This document shows, piece by piece, positions 19,927-29,210 of a DNA stretch of 38,516 nucleotides (position 1 is the first letter of the stretch; each line of letters begins with the position of its first letter). The stretch spans positions 1 to 38,516 of IMG/VR virus record IMGVR_UViG_3300025133_000292; one strand, written 5' to 3'. This DNA is from a virus. The notes beneath the pieces were generated by a model, which had not been told where the DNA came from, did not search any database, and worked only from the letters and a program-made list of their open reading frames with translations. Both the position numbers and the translations under genes were made by a program.

Positions 19927-22900
19927 ACGAGGAAGCTTTAAAAGACGCACACAACCTGTTTACGAATACAGGATATAACGGAGATGTAAACGAGTTTCAA
20001 ACTTTATTATCTGATAATGCTGAGGCTTTTGCAGACTCTTATGGTTTGTTTGCTCAGTCTGGGTACAATGGTACAGAAGATGAGTACAAAGAGTTGTTAG
20101 GGTTAAAAAAAAAAGATTCTTCAGCGTTACAAAGTGCAGTCTCTCCAGAGGATACAGGGGTTACTCCATCACTATCGGAAGATGGTCAGCCTTCTTTGGT
20201 ACAACTATCTCAAGATAGCTTAGACGAAAGATTCTCTGGGTTTAAAGACCTCCCTGTAGACGAACAAATTTCCCTTATAAAACAAGAAGAGAAGAGACCC
20301 TTTTACGAGGCTAAAGGGGTAGACTATGATAAATTTTTATCTTCTCAAAAAGAAAAAGAACAGTTTGACTTAGACACCTCAAAAGAAAGTAGAGGAAGGT
20401 CTAGAGATGAGTTTGAAGTAGGGAAGTATCTTACTCAAACTGAAGATGATGCTTTTGAGGCTGAAGGGGAATATAATAAAGCTAAATACGAACAAGCTAT
20501 TGCTAACTATTCTCCAGACCAATTAGAGGAACAGCTTGAGAAAGAAAATATTGACTTAGGATATATTCCAACAGAGTTTATAAAGGTTAATGGAGAAAGC
20601 ACCAGTATTAAAGGCTTAGAGAGAAAGCTATACGATCAAGATTTCATAGACAATCTTCAAGCAGGTAACGTCTCTATAGATATAGATAACCCTCACAGTG
20701 TTGAATCTTTAGAATATTTGTCTGACCTCGCTACTAGACAGGCAGAGTCTGGTGGACAATGGGAAGATTTAGCTGAATCTTTTTACGCTGGAGCTTTAGA
20801 CTTATTAGTAGCTGGTCCTCTAGAAGTTCTTGAAGGAGTTGGTGCTTCCGCTAATCCTTACCAACAAGCTATGTATATGATGCGTGGTGGTGAGTTCTCC
20901 AGTAAAGTCCATAAATATGCTAATAAGGTTCGTGAGAAAACTAGGGTTTATAGTGAAGATGCTATAACTAAATCTCTCCTTAAGGGTAATTTCTCAAACG
21001 CCATGTTCCAGACTGGTAACGCTTTAGCAGAATCAGCTCCTTTAATCCTTTCTATGTATGCTTCTGCACCTTTGAGGTTAGGTCAACTTGCAACCCTTGG
21101 TTTTGCAGGGGCTTCCGCAGGGGGTATACAATCTCTTGAACTTAAAGAGCAGAGATTAAAGGGTGAGATTGATATATCAGATGGTATGCTTTTACTTAAC
21201 GCTGCCTTAACTGGGGCTGCTGAAGCTGTATTTGAAAGATATACTTTGGACGCTGTAAACGCTGGTAGAAAGTTATTGAAGATGGGGAAAATGGACGCAC
21301 CCGAAATAGCTAAGAAATTCGTAGAAGGATTTGGAAAGAGCTTATTTATAGAGGGGGGTTCTGAAGCTGGAACAGAGTTATCAAACTCAATCACTAATAT
21401 ACTTACTGGTACTGAAGAGTACACAGGCATAGAGGATATTGCAGTAAGATTATCTGATGCAGCCATTGTTGGGGCTATTATGGGTGGTGGTATGCACACT
21501 ACATCTCACTTAGCTAAATCTATGGCAGAGGCTAGACATAAAACATTAAATGAAAATATATCTGTATTATTTACTTTAGCGGATGGTTCAACTAAAGAGA
21601 TGAGTAGAGCTGAAGCTTTAAAGTTTGTTAAAGACCCTGAGGTGGCATCACAAGTAAGAGATAATACTATAAGCATGGATGCCTCTATTAATGACGTAGC
21701 CAAAAAAGAACTAGAAGAAATAGTTTACGGATTCTATGCTCCTGATGCTATTGCTGCTAGGGAGGTTATGTTTGATAAAGAAAAGGTTGTTCAGGATTTA
21801 GCTGACAAATTAGAAACATCTAAAGAAGTTACTCCAGAGGACGTTAACGCTTTAGCAGACGCTATGGCTGAAGTGGAGGCTGAGGGTAAGGTTAACGAGT
21901 ATAATGTTACAGATAGAACTGTTGCTACTAGGAAAAGAGTGGCTAAACTTCTTAAAGATAAAGGAGTAGAGATCGTTGACGCTGTACAGCAGCAAGATAC
22001 GTCTATGTCTGAGGTTACTGAAACAACAGATGCCAACAAGATAGACAGTAAAGAGCAGTACAGGTCTATTAAGAAACAAGTTAAAGATGGGAAAAAGAAG
22101 CCTACATTCGTTAAATCACAGAACCAGCCTGGAGTTAAGATAGAGGGCGAGAGCGTTCAAACATCTGAAGTAACTCAAGGTAGGTTTAAAAGTGTTTCTG
22201 CAGCTAGGAATGCTATGAAGGAATTCGAGCTTAAACAAAAAGCTGCTAAAGATGGTAAACTCGTATCAGACGAAGCTTTCCCAATTAATAATAAAGAGTT
22301 TATTAACACTAAAAAGGAAACCCTTGACGAGATTCCTAAAGAGGTTTTAGATAAAAACGAATACCATATAATATCCCCTAGCAAAAAGGGTCTTAACGCT
22401 CAGGAAGAAGCGTCTAGGATGGATAAACTTAAGGCTGCCTTAGATGATACTGGTGCTAAATACTACACCGTTAAAGGCGTTTATAATGGTGTTGTTGAAG
22501 AGAGTCTAGTTATTACTGGTATAAATAACGCACAGGCTTTAAGTCTGGGAAGAAACTTAGGTCAAGAGTCTGTATTCTCTTCTAAGGATGGTCTTATGTT
22601 TGGTAATGGTAGTGTAGCCCCTCTTACTGGAGATGTGGTTAAAGGACCTGAGGCTAGGAGAAGAGATAACCTTACAATAATGAATGTTGGTGGTAGAAAG
22701 GTTTCTATGCACACTGGAGTCGATAGAGCTAATATGAGTTACGGTAAAAACTTTAACTCAGATAATATACACAGACTAGACGAGAATGACCCCAACTATG
22801 ATAGTGAACTCTTTGAGGGAGTTCCTGAAGATCGCAAACGTGCTTTAGGCTTTGCCTTTAAATTACTTAGCTCTATAGGTGGTCTTAATGTTAATATTGT

Positions 22901-25900
22901 CCGTAATAGCGAGGCTATGGCTGGTCAGATGAAACAGTTAGGGCAAGACTCAGACTCTATAGCTAAAAATAAGAGAGCGTCCTTCTTTAGGGCTGCTGAT
23001 AAAACTATATACGTAAACCTTGAAACGGTTCAGGGTAACACTCTATTCCACGAGATTATACACCCTATGGTTGATTTCATTAAGAAGACAGACCCTGCGT
23101 TGTACAGTAAGATAGAGAAAGAGGTTTCTGAGAGTAACGTAAAGAGACGAGTTACTAAAGATGGTCGTAGACTGAAAGGCTCTTATATGGAGTGGGTTAA
23201 AGCTCAACCAACTTACGCTAACCTATCAAAAGAAGCTCAAATCGAAGAGGCTTTTGCTGAGATGATGGGTGACGCTGCTTATGGTCACTTCGTAAATAGA
23301 CAATCAACGCTTGGTAGGCTTAGAGAGTTAATGAAGGAAATCCTTAAAAAGATTACTCCTTTAAAATTCGATAACCCTGAGAGTGTGAGTCTAGATGATC
23401 TTTCCTTAACTGACATACGAAAGAACTTAGCTGGAGCTTTGGTTGATGGTAGAACCATTACCGTTGGTGGAGTTGAGTTTGAGGTTGGAGATATTCAAGC
23501 CGATAAAGAAAAGGTTAATGACGAGATAAGAGCTCAGGTTAACGAAATGGAACCTAATAATGATCTTGATGTTGCGGATATAGATATATCAGATGATGTT
23601 CAAACTCAGGAGATTAGATTCCAAACCCCCGAATATTACCCTAACTTTGATGTTTCAAAAGTCAATAGAGGTAGTATAAAAGAATTTAACGGTCAGAAAG
23701 CTACTCTTTTAACTATGGATAGGTCAGCATCTGGCGTGGTTGTTTCTCCAACTGGGGTTAAGCACGAGTTTAATGGTGGGGTATTTTATCCTTATCAAGA
23801 AGGTACTGGGGTGTGGGCATTTTCCACAATACAGGCAGCTTCTAAATTAATCAACAAAGCCAAGGAAAGTGACGGATTAGTATTCTTAACCGCTATGGCT
23901 CCAGGGTCTATTGATGGTAGCGTAAATATGTTTGATTACGTAATGAAGGAATTTGATCAGGCTATAAAAGATAAGAGAGCTTCTAAAAAAGAGGTCGTAG
24001 ACTTCCTTAACAAGAAGATGACTATTAAATCTTTTGATTCTAAAGCTAGAGCAGAGGGGATAAAAACAAAAAAAATAAAGTCTGTAAAAGAGTTTAGAGA
24101 CTTAGTTCTATCCTTACCTAAAGCTTTTGGTGTTAGGAAAGATATAATTAGTAAATCTATCAGGGGTAAAGTATTACCTAAATGGGGTATACCTTCTCAT
24201 AATGAAATGTATGACTTTGTAAATCAAGATATTATAAAAGATTTAAAAGGAAACCCTATAGTTGCTGCAATTAGAATTGATACAGAGGCTGGGTATATAG
24301 ACTCTAGAACTGATGATAGTATAAAGGATCACCCTACCTACCCTATCGTTGTTAAAGGAGAGCCTTTAATGATATTCGATGAGACCGTAGACGCTAGTGA
24401 TATTTGGGATGAGTTAAACCTTGCTGATAAGTTTCTAATAGATAGTAAAACAGGTGAACCTTTAAGTGAGGGGAGTACTCAATCTAGAAGACAGCAGAAA
24501 ATACTAATGGCTCAACCTGTTATTGATTTAAAATTCCAAGAGGCTACTGAGGAAGAGGTTATCTCAAACTTCTTGTCTGAGCAGAAATACTTCCAATCAA
24601 CAAACCCTCACGCTTGGGCTGTTGACGAGGTAAAGGAGGAGACTTTAAAAATCTCCCAAATTAGAGAGTTTAAAGGGACTTTTGGTGTCGTTGCCCCTAA
24701 TGGGGATATTAAAGGTGTCTTTAACCCTGGAAAGACAGGAGAGAGGGGGACACTTAAGGGTCTTATGCCTCTACTAATTAAAGCTGGGGGTAGTAAACTT
24801 GATAACTTCGATGGTGCTCTTACAGGTATGTATGAGAATCTAGGATTTAGGGTTGTAGCTAGAACCCCGTTCAACGAGGAGTACGCTCCTCCAGGATGGA
24901 TTAAGGAATTACATGGTACTCCTGATGTTGTGGCTATGATTTATGACCCGAATGCAGAGGTTGTATTCGAAGAGAAATATTTCCCTGACCCAGAAACAGG
25001 ATACGGAGAGATGATTGAGTATAGGGACTCTCACGTTAGGTATCAGACACCCGATGATGAAGGAACACATAACGTTTATAAGTCTGGATTAGCAACTATA
25101 GCTTGGGATATTAGTAAAGCTATTATAGATTCTGACTACAAAGCAGGAAGGTATTTAACCAAGTATATAGATAAAAAACAACAATACGATATACGACTAA
25201 CAACTCTTTTAGCTAAACCTTTTGGAACTCACTCTAATAAAGAGGTGAAGGAAATTATGGTTAGAAGTAAGGGTAATCTTAACGTGGAGCTACTTAGGGT
25301 AAGTGAGGCTAGTAATAAACTAAAGAAGGCTATGAAGGGTAGCAATCTTTCTGGGTCGGAAGTTAACGACCTTTTGCATAACCTAAACGAGGTTAAATCT
25401 ATGGAGGCTTCAGCCCTTAAAGAGGCTTTAATAGAGATGCGAACTCACATAGACTACTTAAGTAAGACTCTAGTAAGCGAAGGACTAGTCAAAGGACAAA
25501 CTCAATTTACGATAGATTCTAATTTAGGGGTGTATGTTACTAGGTCATATAAGCAGTTTGACGTTAAGGGCTGGACTCAGACAGATAACGACATTATAAA
25601 GAACGCAAAAGACTTCCTATATAGAGAGGCTAAGAAGGATAATCCTGAGGCTACAGAAGAAAGGCTACAGGAGATTGTTGGGGTGGCTTATAGAAAATTA
25701 ACAGAAGACAAAGAGTTTTTCAGGTCTTCAAACGGAGCTACTAATCTTGACGGTTTAACTAGGGTGAACTCTATATTTAAAGAGAAGAAAATCATACCCG
25801 AAGAGATTAGGGATTTATGGGGTGAGATTGATAACCCTTTATATAACTACAGTAATACCATCTCTAAGGTAGCTAGAACGATCTCTGCTGAAAGAATGTA

Positions 25901-27704
25901 CAAGGACCTTAACGAGATAGGTCAGGGTAAGTTTATATCAGATATTCAAACCCCTGAGACTTACAACGAGCTTGTGGGCTCTAAGTGGGGGTCTTTAGAG
26001 GGTAAGTTTGTAGATGAGGAGATGTTTGCTGTGATGAATCAAACAGTTAAAAACCTTGAGGGTAATTTGTGGTACGACTCATACATGAGGCTAGTACTCT
26101 TTAACAAAAAGATGAAGACTGTTTGGAATCCTGGGACTCACGCTAAAAACATTATAGGTAACACATCTTTTGCTATTATGAATGGTCATATAGGATTTAA
26201 CGGTGGTATGTATGAGGATGCTAAAACATCTATAAAAGCTATTCGATCCCTTAAATCCCCTGAGCTTAAAGCTCTATACTCAAAACTTGTAGCCTTAGGT
26301 GTTGTAAACTCTTCGGCTTCACTTCAAGAGATAAGAGGTATAGCTGAGGATATTAACGATACTAAGTTTGACTTGTCTGAATATTTAGATGAGAAGAGTG
26401 GTAAAATTCAAAAGCTTATGGCTAAAGCTGCAAGAGCTACAGGTAAGCCTATTAAATATCTTGATAAGAAAGCGATGCAAGCTTATCAGGCAGAGGATGA
26501 TGTTTGGAAAATATTTGGATACTTATCTGAAAAAGCAAGATACGTTAAGGCTGGGATGGATGCTAAAGCTGCTGAAGAGTTAGCTGCTAAAAATATTAGA
26601 AATCTCTACCCTAACTATAACGAGATACCTCGTATTATTAGATACTTAGGTCGTTCCCCAATAGTAGGTTCTTTCGTTGCTTTCCAGGCTGAATCTATTC
26701 GTAACGCTAAGAATACCGTTCTTTTAGGATTTGATGAACTAAGTAGTAGTAATCCTGAGATGAGAAAGATTGGTGCTCAAAGAATTGGTGGTACTCTAGC
26801 TACAATGACCCTATTAGAGGGGCTACAGCTTTACACTGCACAATTTCTAGGTGAAGCCTTGGGGTTTGGTGGAGAAGACGATGAAGAGGTTGAGGATAGA
26901 AAGATGAGGTTACTACTCCCTGAGTGGGACGCTGCAGGTAATATAGCCTATATGTTTAAAGGAAAGTTAGATTCTAAACAAGCAAAAGACAAGCAGACAG
27001 AGGGTGATCGCTATTTCGATTACATAAACTTCTCTAGTATTTCGGGTGTTGGTTACGCAAAGGATATAATTAGGTTATCCTTCTACGATCTTGACACTCA
27101 GATTGGTAAAGAGTCTGCAATGAATACCCTTAAGAAAATATACGCACCATTTCTAGGACAAGAGATGACGTTAAAGGTTATGATTGACGCTTTAGGGAAT
27201 AAGGGCGGTAAAGTATATAACCCTTCTGAAAATGGTATTAAACAAGCTATAGATATAGTGACTTTTATTGGAGAGCAGGTTAAGCCAGGAGCTGTTAAGT
27301 CAGGGTTAAGACTGAAAGAATCCATGTATGATCTTGACTCTGAATTAGTTCCAGGATACGAAGCGTTAGCTTTATTTGGGTTAAGAATTAGTAGAGTTAA
27401 CGTGAATAAAGGACTGGGTATTAAGAGTAACTTTATTTACAAAGATATGATTAACACAGTAGATAAAAGCATCTTAAGAGATAGGGCAGCTTTACTTAAA
27501 GAGGCTGAGGAAAACCCACAATTTGATGAGTATCTAAACCAAATGGCTGACCTTATAGGAGCTACTAGACTTAATAGCGTTTCTGGGGAAGATATTAAGG
27601 CTATACTGTACAACTCTAGGGTGAGCAAACCTGTTATAGAGGAAGCTTACTTGAGGTACTTAGATAGGTACTTAGAAGATGTTATTAGGGTTGATAGTAA
27701 ATAA
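19923..27704 (+). CDS. Giant internal virion protein, polyvalent type with HEIIH motif
   Basis: A 2,593-aa protein. The N-terminal 90 residues carry two short repeats (NLFTNTGYNGDVNEFQTLL and GLFAQSGYNGTEDEYKELL). Glycine/alanine-rich hydrophobic segments occur near residues 285-310, 365-405 and 515-540. HEIIH lies at 1,043-1,047, with a downstream glutamate in EEAFAEMMGD near 1,108, as in zinc metallopeptidases. Residues about 1,588-1,675 (GGSKLDNFDGALTGMYENLGF, PPGWIKELHGTPDVVAMI) resemble an acetyltransferase-like domain of large polyvalent phage proteins. WNPGTHAKNIIGN (about 2,070) and PRIIRYLGRSPIVGSFVAFQAES (split here for length; about 2,237-2,260) match the C-terminal domains of giant marine-phage proteins. 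I infer delivery into the host during DNA ejection; protease activity is unproven. Confidence 0.6.
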   Translation: MNEEALKDAHNLFTNTGYNGDVNEFQTLLSDNAEAFADSYGLFAQSGYNGTEDEYKELLGLKKKDSSALQSAVSPEDTGVTPSLSEDGQPSLVQLSQDSLDERFSGFKDLPVDEQISLIKQEEKRPFYEAKGVDYDKFLSSQKEKEQFDLDTSKESRGRSRDEFEVGKYLTQTEDDAFEAEGEYNKAKYEQAIANYSPDQLEEQLEKENIDLGYIPTEFIKVNGESTSIKGLERKLYDQDFIDNLQAGNVSIDIDNPHSVESLEYLSDLATRQAESGGQWEDLAESFYAGALDLLVAGPLEVLEGVGASANPYQQAMYMMRGGEFSSKVHKYANKVREKTRVYSEDAITKSLLKGNFSNAMFQTGNALAESAPLILSMYASAPLRLGQLATLGFAGASAGGIQSLELKEQRLKGEIDISDGMLLLNAALTGAAEAVFERYTLDAVNAGRKLLKMGKMDAPEIAKKFVEGFGKSLFIEGGSEAGTELSNSITNILTGTEEYTGIEDIAVRLSDAAIVGAIMGGGMHTTSHLAKSMAEARHKTLNENISVLFTLADGSTKEMSRAEALKFVKDPEVASQVRDNTISMDASINDVAKKELEEIVYGFYAPDAIAAREVMFDKEKVVQDLADKLETSKEVTPEDVNALADAMAEVEAEGKVNEYNVTDRTVATRKRVAKLLKDKGVEIVDAVQQQDTSMSEVTETTDANKIDSKEQYRSIKKQVKDGKKKPTFVKSQNQPGVKIEGESVQTSEVTQGRFKSVSAARNAMKEFELKQKAAKDGKLVSDEAFPINNKEFINTKKETLDEIPKEVLDKNEYHIISPSKKGLNAQEEASRMDKLKAALDDTGAKYYTVKGVYNGVVEESLVITGINNAQALSLGRNLGQESVFSSKDGLMFGNGSVAPLTGDVVKGPEARRRDNLTIMNVGGRKVSMHTGVDRANMSYGKNFNSDNIHRLDENDPNYDSELFEGVPEDRKRALGFAFKLLSSIGGLNVNIVRNSEAMAGQMKQLGQDSDSIAKNKRASFFRAADKTIYVNLETVQGNTLFHEIIHPMVDFIKKTDPALYSKIEKEVSESNVKRRVTKDGRRLKGSYMEWVKAQPTYANLSKEAQIEEAFAEMMGDAAYGHFVNRQSTLGRLRELMKEILKKITPLKFDNPESVSLDDLSLTDIRKNLAGALVDGRTITVGGVEFEVGDIQADKEKVNDEIRAQVNEMEPNNDLDVADIDISDDVQTQEIRFQTPEYYPNFDVSKVNRGSIKEFNGQKATLLTMDRSASGVVVSPTGVKHEFNGGVFYPYQEGTGVWAFSTIQAASKLINKAKESDGLVFLTAMAPGSIDGSVNMFDYVMKEFDQAIKDKRASKKEVVDFLNKKMTIKSFDSKARAEGIKTKKIKSVKEFRDLVLSLPKAFGVRKDIISKSIRGKVLPKWGIPSHNEMYDFVNQDIIKDLKGNPIVAAIRIDTEAGYIDSRTDDSIKDHPTYPIVVKGEPLMIFDETVDASDIWDELNLADKFLIDSKTGEPLSEGSTQSRRQQKILMAQPVIDLKFQEATEEEVISNFLSEQKYFQSTNPHAWAVDEVKEETLKISQIREFKGTFGVVAPNGDIKGVFNPGKTGERGTLKGLMPLLIKAGGSKLDNFDGALTGMYENLGFRVVARTPFNEEYAPPGWIKELHGTPDVVAMIYDPNAEVVFEEKYFPDPETGYGEMIEYRDSHVRYQTPDDEGTHNVYKSGLATIAWDISKAIIDSDYKAGRYLTKYIDKKQQYDIRLTTLLAKPFGTHSNKEVKEIMVRSKGNLNVELLRVSEASNKLKKAMKGSNLSGSEVNDLLHNLNEVKSMEASALKEALIEMRTHIDYLSKTLVSEGLVKGQTQFTIDSNLGVYVTRSYKQFDVKGWTQTDNDIIKNAKDFLYREAKKDNPEATEERLQEIVGVAYRKLTEDKEFFRSSNGATNLDGLTRVNSIFKEKKIIPEEIRDLWGEIDNPLYNYSNTISKVARTISAERMYKDLNEIGQGKFISDIQTPETYNELVGSKWGSLEGKFVDEEMFAVMNQTVKNLEGNLWYDSYMRLVLFNKKMKTVWNPGTHAKNIIGNTSFAIMNGHIGFNGGMYEDAKTSIKAIRSLKSPELKALYSKLVALGVVNSSASLQEIRGIAEDINDTKFDLSEYLDEKSGKIQKLMAKAARATGKPIKYLDKKAMQAYQAEDDVWKIFGYLSEKARYVKAGMDAKAAEELAAKNIRNLYPNYNEIPRIIRYLGRSPIVGSFVAFQAESIRNAKNTVLLGFDELSSSNPEMRKIGAQRIGGTLATMTLLEGLQLYTAQFLGEALGFGGEDDEEVEDRKMRLLLPEWDAAGNIAYMFKGKLDSKQAKDKQTEGDRYFDYINFSSISGVGYAKDIIRLSFYDLDTQIGKESAMNTLKKIYAPFLGQEMTLKVMIDALGNKGGKVYNPSENGIKQAIDIVTFIGEQVKPGAVKSGLRLKESMYDLDSELVPGYEALALFGLRISRVNVNKGLGIKSNFIYKDMINTVDKSILRDRAALLKEAEENPQFDEYLNQMADLIGATRLNSVSGEDIKAILYNSRVSKPVIEEAYLRYLDRYLEDVIRVDSK

Positions 27705-27720
27705 TCTTACTAACACACTA

Positions 27721-27748
27721 TAAAGTAGTAAAATAATTACTATCTTTA
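27721..27748 (+). other. Imperfect A/T hairpin downstream of the last structural gene
   Basis: TAAAGTAGTAA (27721-27731) pairs with TTACTATCTTTA (27737-27748) leaving one bulged T and the loop AATAA. Without GC it is a weak stem. The right arm also contains TATCTTTA, one base from the -7 consensus. Confidence 0.4.
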
Positions 27749-27766
27749 CAGTACTTCAAAATTTCA

Positions 27767-27774
27767 TAGTTTTG
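27767..27774 (+). promoter_or_regulatory. Possible promoter box before the terminator
   Basis: TAGTTTTG fits TAnnTTTG, but it lies only 22 bases before a strong terminator. It is either chance or the start of a short attenuated transcript. Confidence 0.25.
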
Positions 27775-27795
27775 GGTTTTTGGTTAATTGGTTTG

Positions 27796-27824
27796 AAAGG
27801 AGGGGTGGTTCCCTCCTTTTTTTT
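27796..27824 (+). terminator. Terminator closing the late operon
   Basis: AAAGGAGGG (27796-27804) pairs perfectly with CCCTCCTTT (27811-27819) around GTGGTT and runs into eight Ts. It is the strongest terminator in the window and lies 92 bases after the 2,593-aa gene, near where the two strands' transcripts meet. Confidence 0.9.
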
Positions 27825-27834
27825 AAATGTAATT

Positions 27835-27966
27835 ATGGAATTAGGATTTCAATTAGTAGAGGGGTGGTTATTAGGCATAAGACATTTTCGCCCAACAGAT
27901 GAGATGCCCTACAACGAGGTACAACTATTTATAGGATTTATGTGCTTTTATGTAATATGGGATTAA
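27835..27966 (+). CDS. Small hydrophobic protein, 43 aa
   Basis: Reads MELGFQLVEGWLLGIRHF and ends in a hydrophobic IGFMCFYVIWD. Short proteins of similar pattern (an amphipathic start, G-x-R-x-F, then an aromatic tail) occur in flavobacterial phages, which supports a real gene. A longer in-frame start at 27772 would cross the terminator and is not credible. The ATG lies ten bases after the terminator's T tract, so expression needs readthrough. Its TAA overlaps the stop of the opposing gene by four bases (TTAA). Confidence 0.45.
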   Translation: MELGFQLVEGWLLGIRHFRPTDEMPYNEVQLFIGFMCFYVIWD

Positions 27967-28286
27967 GAGTCTATACCGTATGGACAAATTCTATTAAAGA
28001 AAGATTCGTCTAACTCTTTTATTTTAGTTGCTATTACAGCCCAAGATTTCTCACCTTCACCTCTAGACTTATCATCAAGAGTTGTACCTGTCCCTAGATT
28101 GGACCAAATAACAGCGTTCTCGTGTAATAACTTATCTATCTTAACCCTTACAGACTTATTAGTGAAATAAGGGCTGGTTCCATCTTTACGTGTCTTCATA
28201 TTAACTTTTCTTTTACTCTTCCCATGAATGGGTTTTTTATTTGATTGGTATCTACGATCCACAGGCTTCGCAGTCCTCATTATCAA
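27963..28286 (-). CDS. Hypothetical protein, 107 aa
   Basis: The N-terminal 35 residues are strongly basic (KKPIHGKSKRKVNMKTRKD). The C-terminal part is an alpha-helical stretch (VRVKIDKLLHENAVIWSNLG, DDKSRGEGEKSWAVIATKI, IKELDESFF). Two candidate starts, 28286 and 28280, both lie inside the end of the preceding 52-aa gene, so it is the last cistron of a minus-strand operon. A possible -7 box TACGTTTG lies at 28338-28345. No function recognised. Confidence 0.55.
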   Translation of the reverse strand: MIMRTAKPVDRRYQSNKKPIHGKSKRKVNMKTRKDGTSPYFTNKSVRVKIDKLLHENAVIWSNLGTGTTLDDKSRGEGEKSWAVIATKIKELDESFFNRICPYGIDS

Positions 28287-28410
28287 TGTTGCAAGATTCA
28301 GGTTGATCCTGATCTTCTAGGTCTACAATCCAAGAATCAAACGTATCGTTTTGCGACTCTTCTGCTCTGTCTAAAGCTTCTTTTAAAGCTGTGTACTTTT
28401 CTTTACTCAT
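28252..28410 (-). CDS. Small acidic cysteine-containing protein, 52 aa
   Basis: Starts MSKEKYTALKEALDRAEE and ends with an acidic tail holding three cysteines (SCNIDNEDCEACGS). Its ATG overlaps the TGA of the nuclease gene upstream (ATGA), and its own end overlaps the next gene by 35 bases, which argues for a true coupled cistron. The spacing C-x6-C-x2-C could bind a metal or form a disulfide; no known family is recognised. Confidence 0.55.
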   Translation of the reverse strand: MSKEKYTALKEALDRAEESQNDTFDSWIVDLEDQDQPESCNIDNEDCEACGS

Positions 28411-28883
28411 TTCTTTTTGTTTTTTTTAAAGGAATTCCCCCTGTTTAAGATGGTATCTATTGTTGCGTCAACCTCCTTTTGATTCGATGGAATATATACG
28501 TCATAATTTTGATTAGTATCGTGAAGATACTTTAAAAACAACTTGAATCGCATCTTAAACTCAGGGGTTCTTATTCCTTTTGTTTCAATAATAAATCCTT
28601 GATCTAAATTAATAAAGTCTGGGGTGTATGATATGTTTCTAATGTTCCCAGGTTTCTCTTTAAATGTAGTCTTACCTTGTGTTTTACCCTTATCCATAAG
28701 TAATCCCTCGAACTTGAATTTCTCTACAAGCTCAAAGGTTTTTCCTTCGTATTGATTAGGGATTTTCGCTTTTTTAAGGGCTCTGTAACAGTAAAGCTCT
28801 AGACCTGAGGCAAATGTAATTCCATCTACCGTCTGCTTTTTAGCTCTCGTTATCTGTCTACCCTTTCGTCTCTTGAATCGCAT
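28407..28883 (-). CDS. PD-(D/E)XK endonuclease-like protein (DUF1064 type)
   Basis: 158 aa. The N-terminus is basic (MRFKRRKGRQITRAKK). FASGLELYCYRALKKAKIP (about residues 25-43) carries the early glutamate. Then come YTPDFINLDQ (about 86-95) and FIIETKG (about 97-103), together giving E, D and ExK in the order of a PD-(D/E)XK active site. The end is RTPEFKMRFKLFLKYL followed by a lysine tail. Small nucleases with this E-YTPDF-ExKG pattern are common in Bacteroidota phages and are compared with Holliday-junction resolvases or DUF1064. Branch cleavage before packaging is a reasonable but unproven role. On the minus strand the leader has TTTGTATCTTTCC just before the start, a promoter-like string. 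Confidence 0.65.
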   Translation of the reverse strand: MRFKRRKGRQITRAKKQTVDGITFASGLELYCYRALKKAKIPNQYEGKTFELVEKFKFEGLLMDKGKTQGKTTFKEKPGNIRNISYTPDFINLDQGFIIETKGIRTPEFKMRFKLFLKYLHDTNQNYDVYIPSNQKEVDATIDTILNRGNSFKKNKKK

Positions 28884-28898
28884 AAGGAAAGATACAAA

Positions 28899-29177
28899 TT
28901 AATCTTTCTTTTTTGCACGATTTCTTGCACGATTTTTAGATTGACCTTCTAAAACTAGCTTTCCGTTCTTCGTATGAGAAGCGTCCTTGCCATCACCCTT
29001 CTTACCTTTCTTTCTATTGAAGAGGTTTAGCTTAACACGATATTTTTTTCTTTCCTCAGATGAGGAATACTTTTTATCGTACTCAAGCTTCTTCTTCCTA
29101 GACTTCGGGTTTTTTGCGTACTGCTTGGAGCTCTTGCTCTTACCGTTTATCTTTCCTGCTAGTTTATTCCTTGCCAT
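28899..29177 (-). CDS. Highly basic small protein, 92 aa
   Basis: About one residue in three is lysine or arginine, and it is nearly free of large hydrophobic residues. The middle reads LEYDKKYSSSEERKKYRVKL, and the C-terminal part KGDGKDASHTKNGKLVLE ends in NRARNRAKKKD. The K-D-x-S-H-x-x-x-G pattern is one I associate with short basic proteins in marine phages. Nucleic-acid binding is likely from charge, but no catalytic motif is visible. It starts 33 bases after the stop of the 63-aa gene, and its leader holds TTCGTATCTTGCA, resembling the string before the nuclease gene. Confidence 0.6.
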   Translation of the reverse strand: MARNKLAGKINGKSKSSKQYAKNPKSRKKKLEYDKKYSSSEERKKYRVKLNLFNRKKGKKGDGKDASHTKNGKLVLEGQSKNRARNRAKKKD

Positions 29178-29210
29178 CTTAATATTATTTTATATCATGC
29201 AAGATACGAA

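Noticed and set aside
21083-21499. Minus-strand frame of 138 codons inside the 2,593-aa gene
   Set aside because: Proline/serine-rich reverse shadow of a hydrophobic segment of the real protein; no neighbours on that strand.
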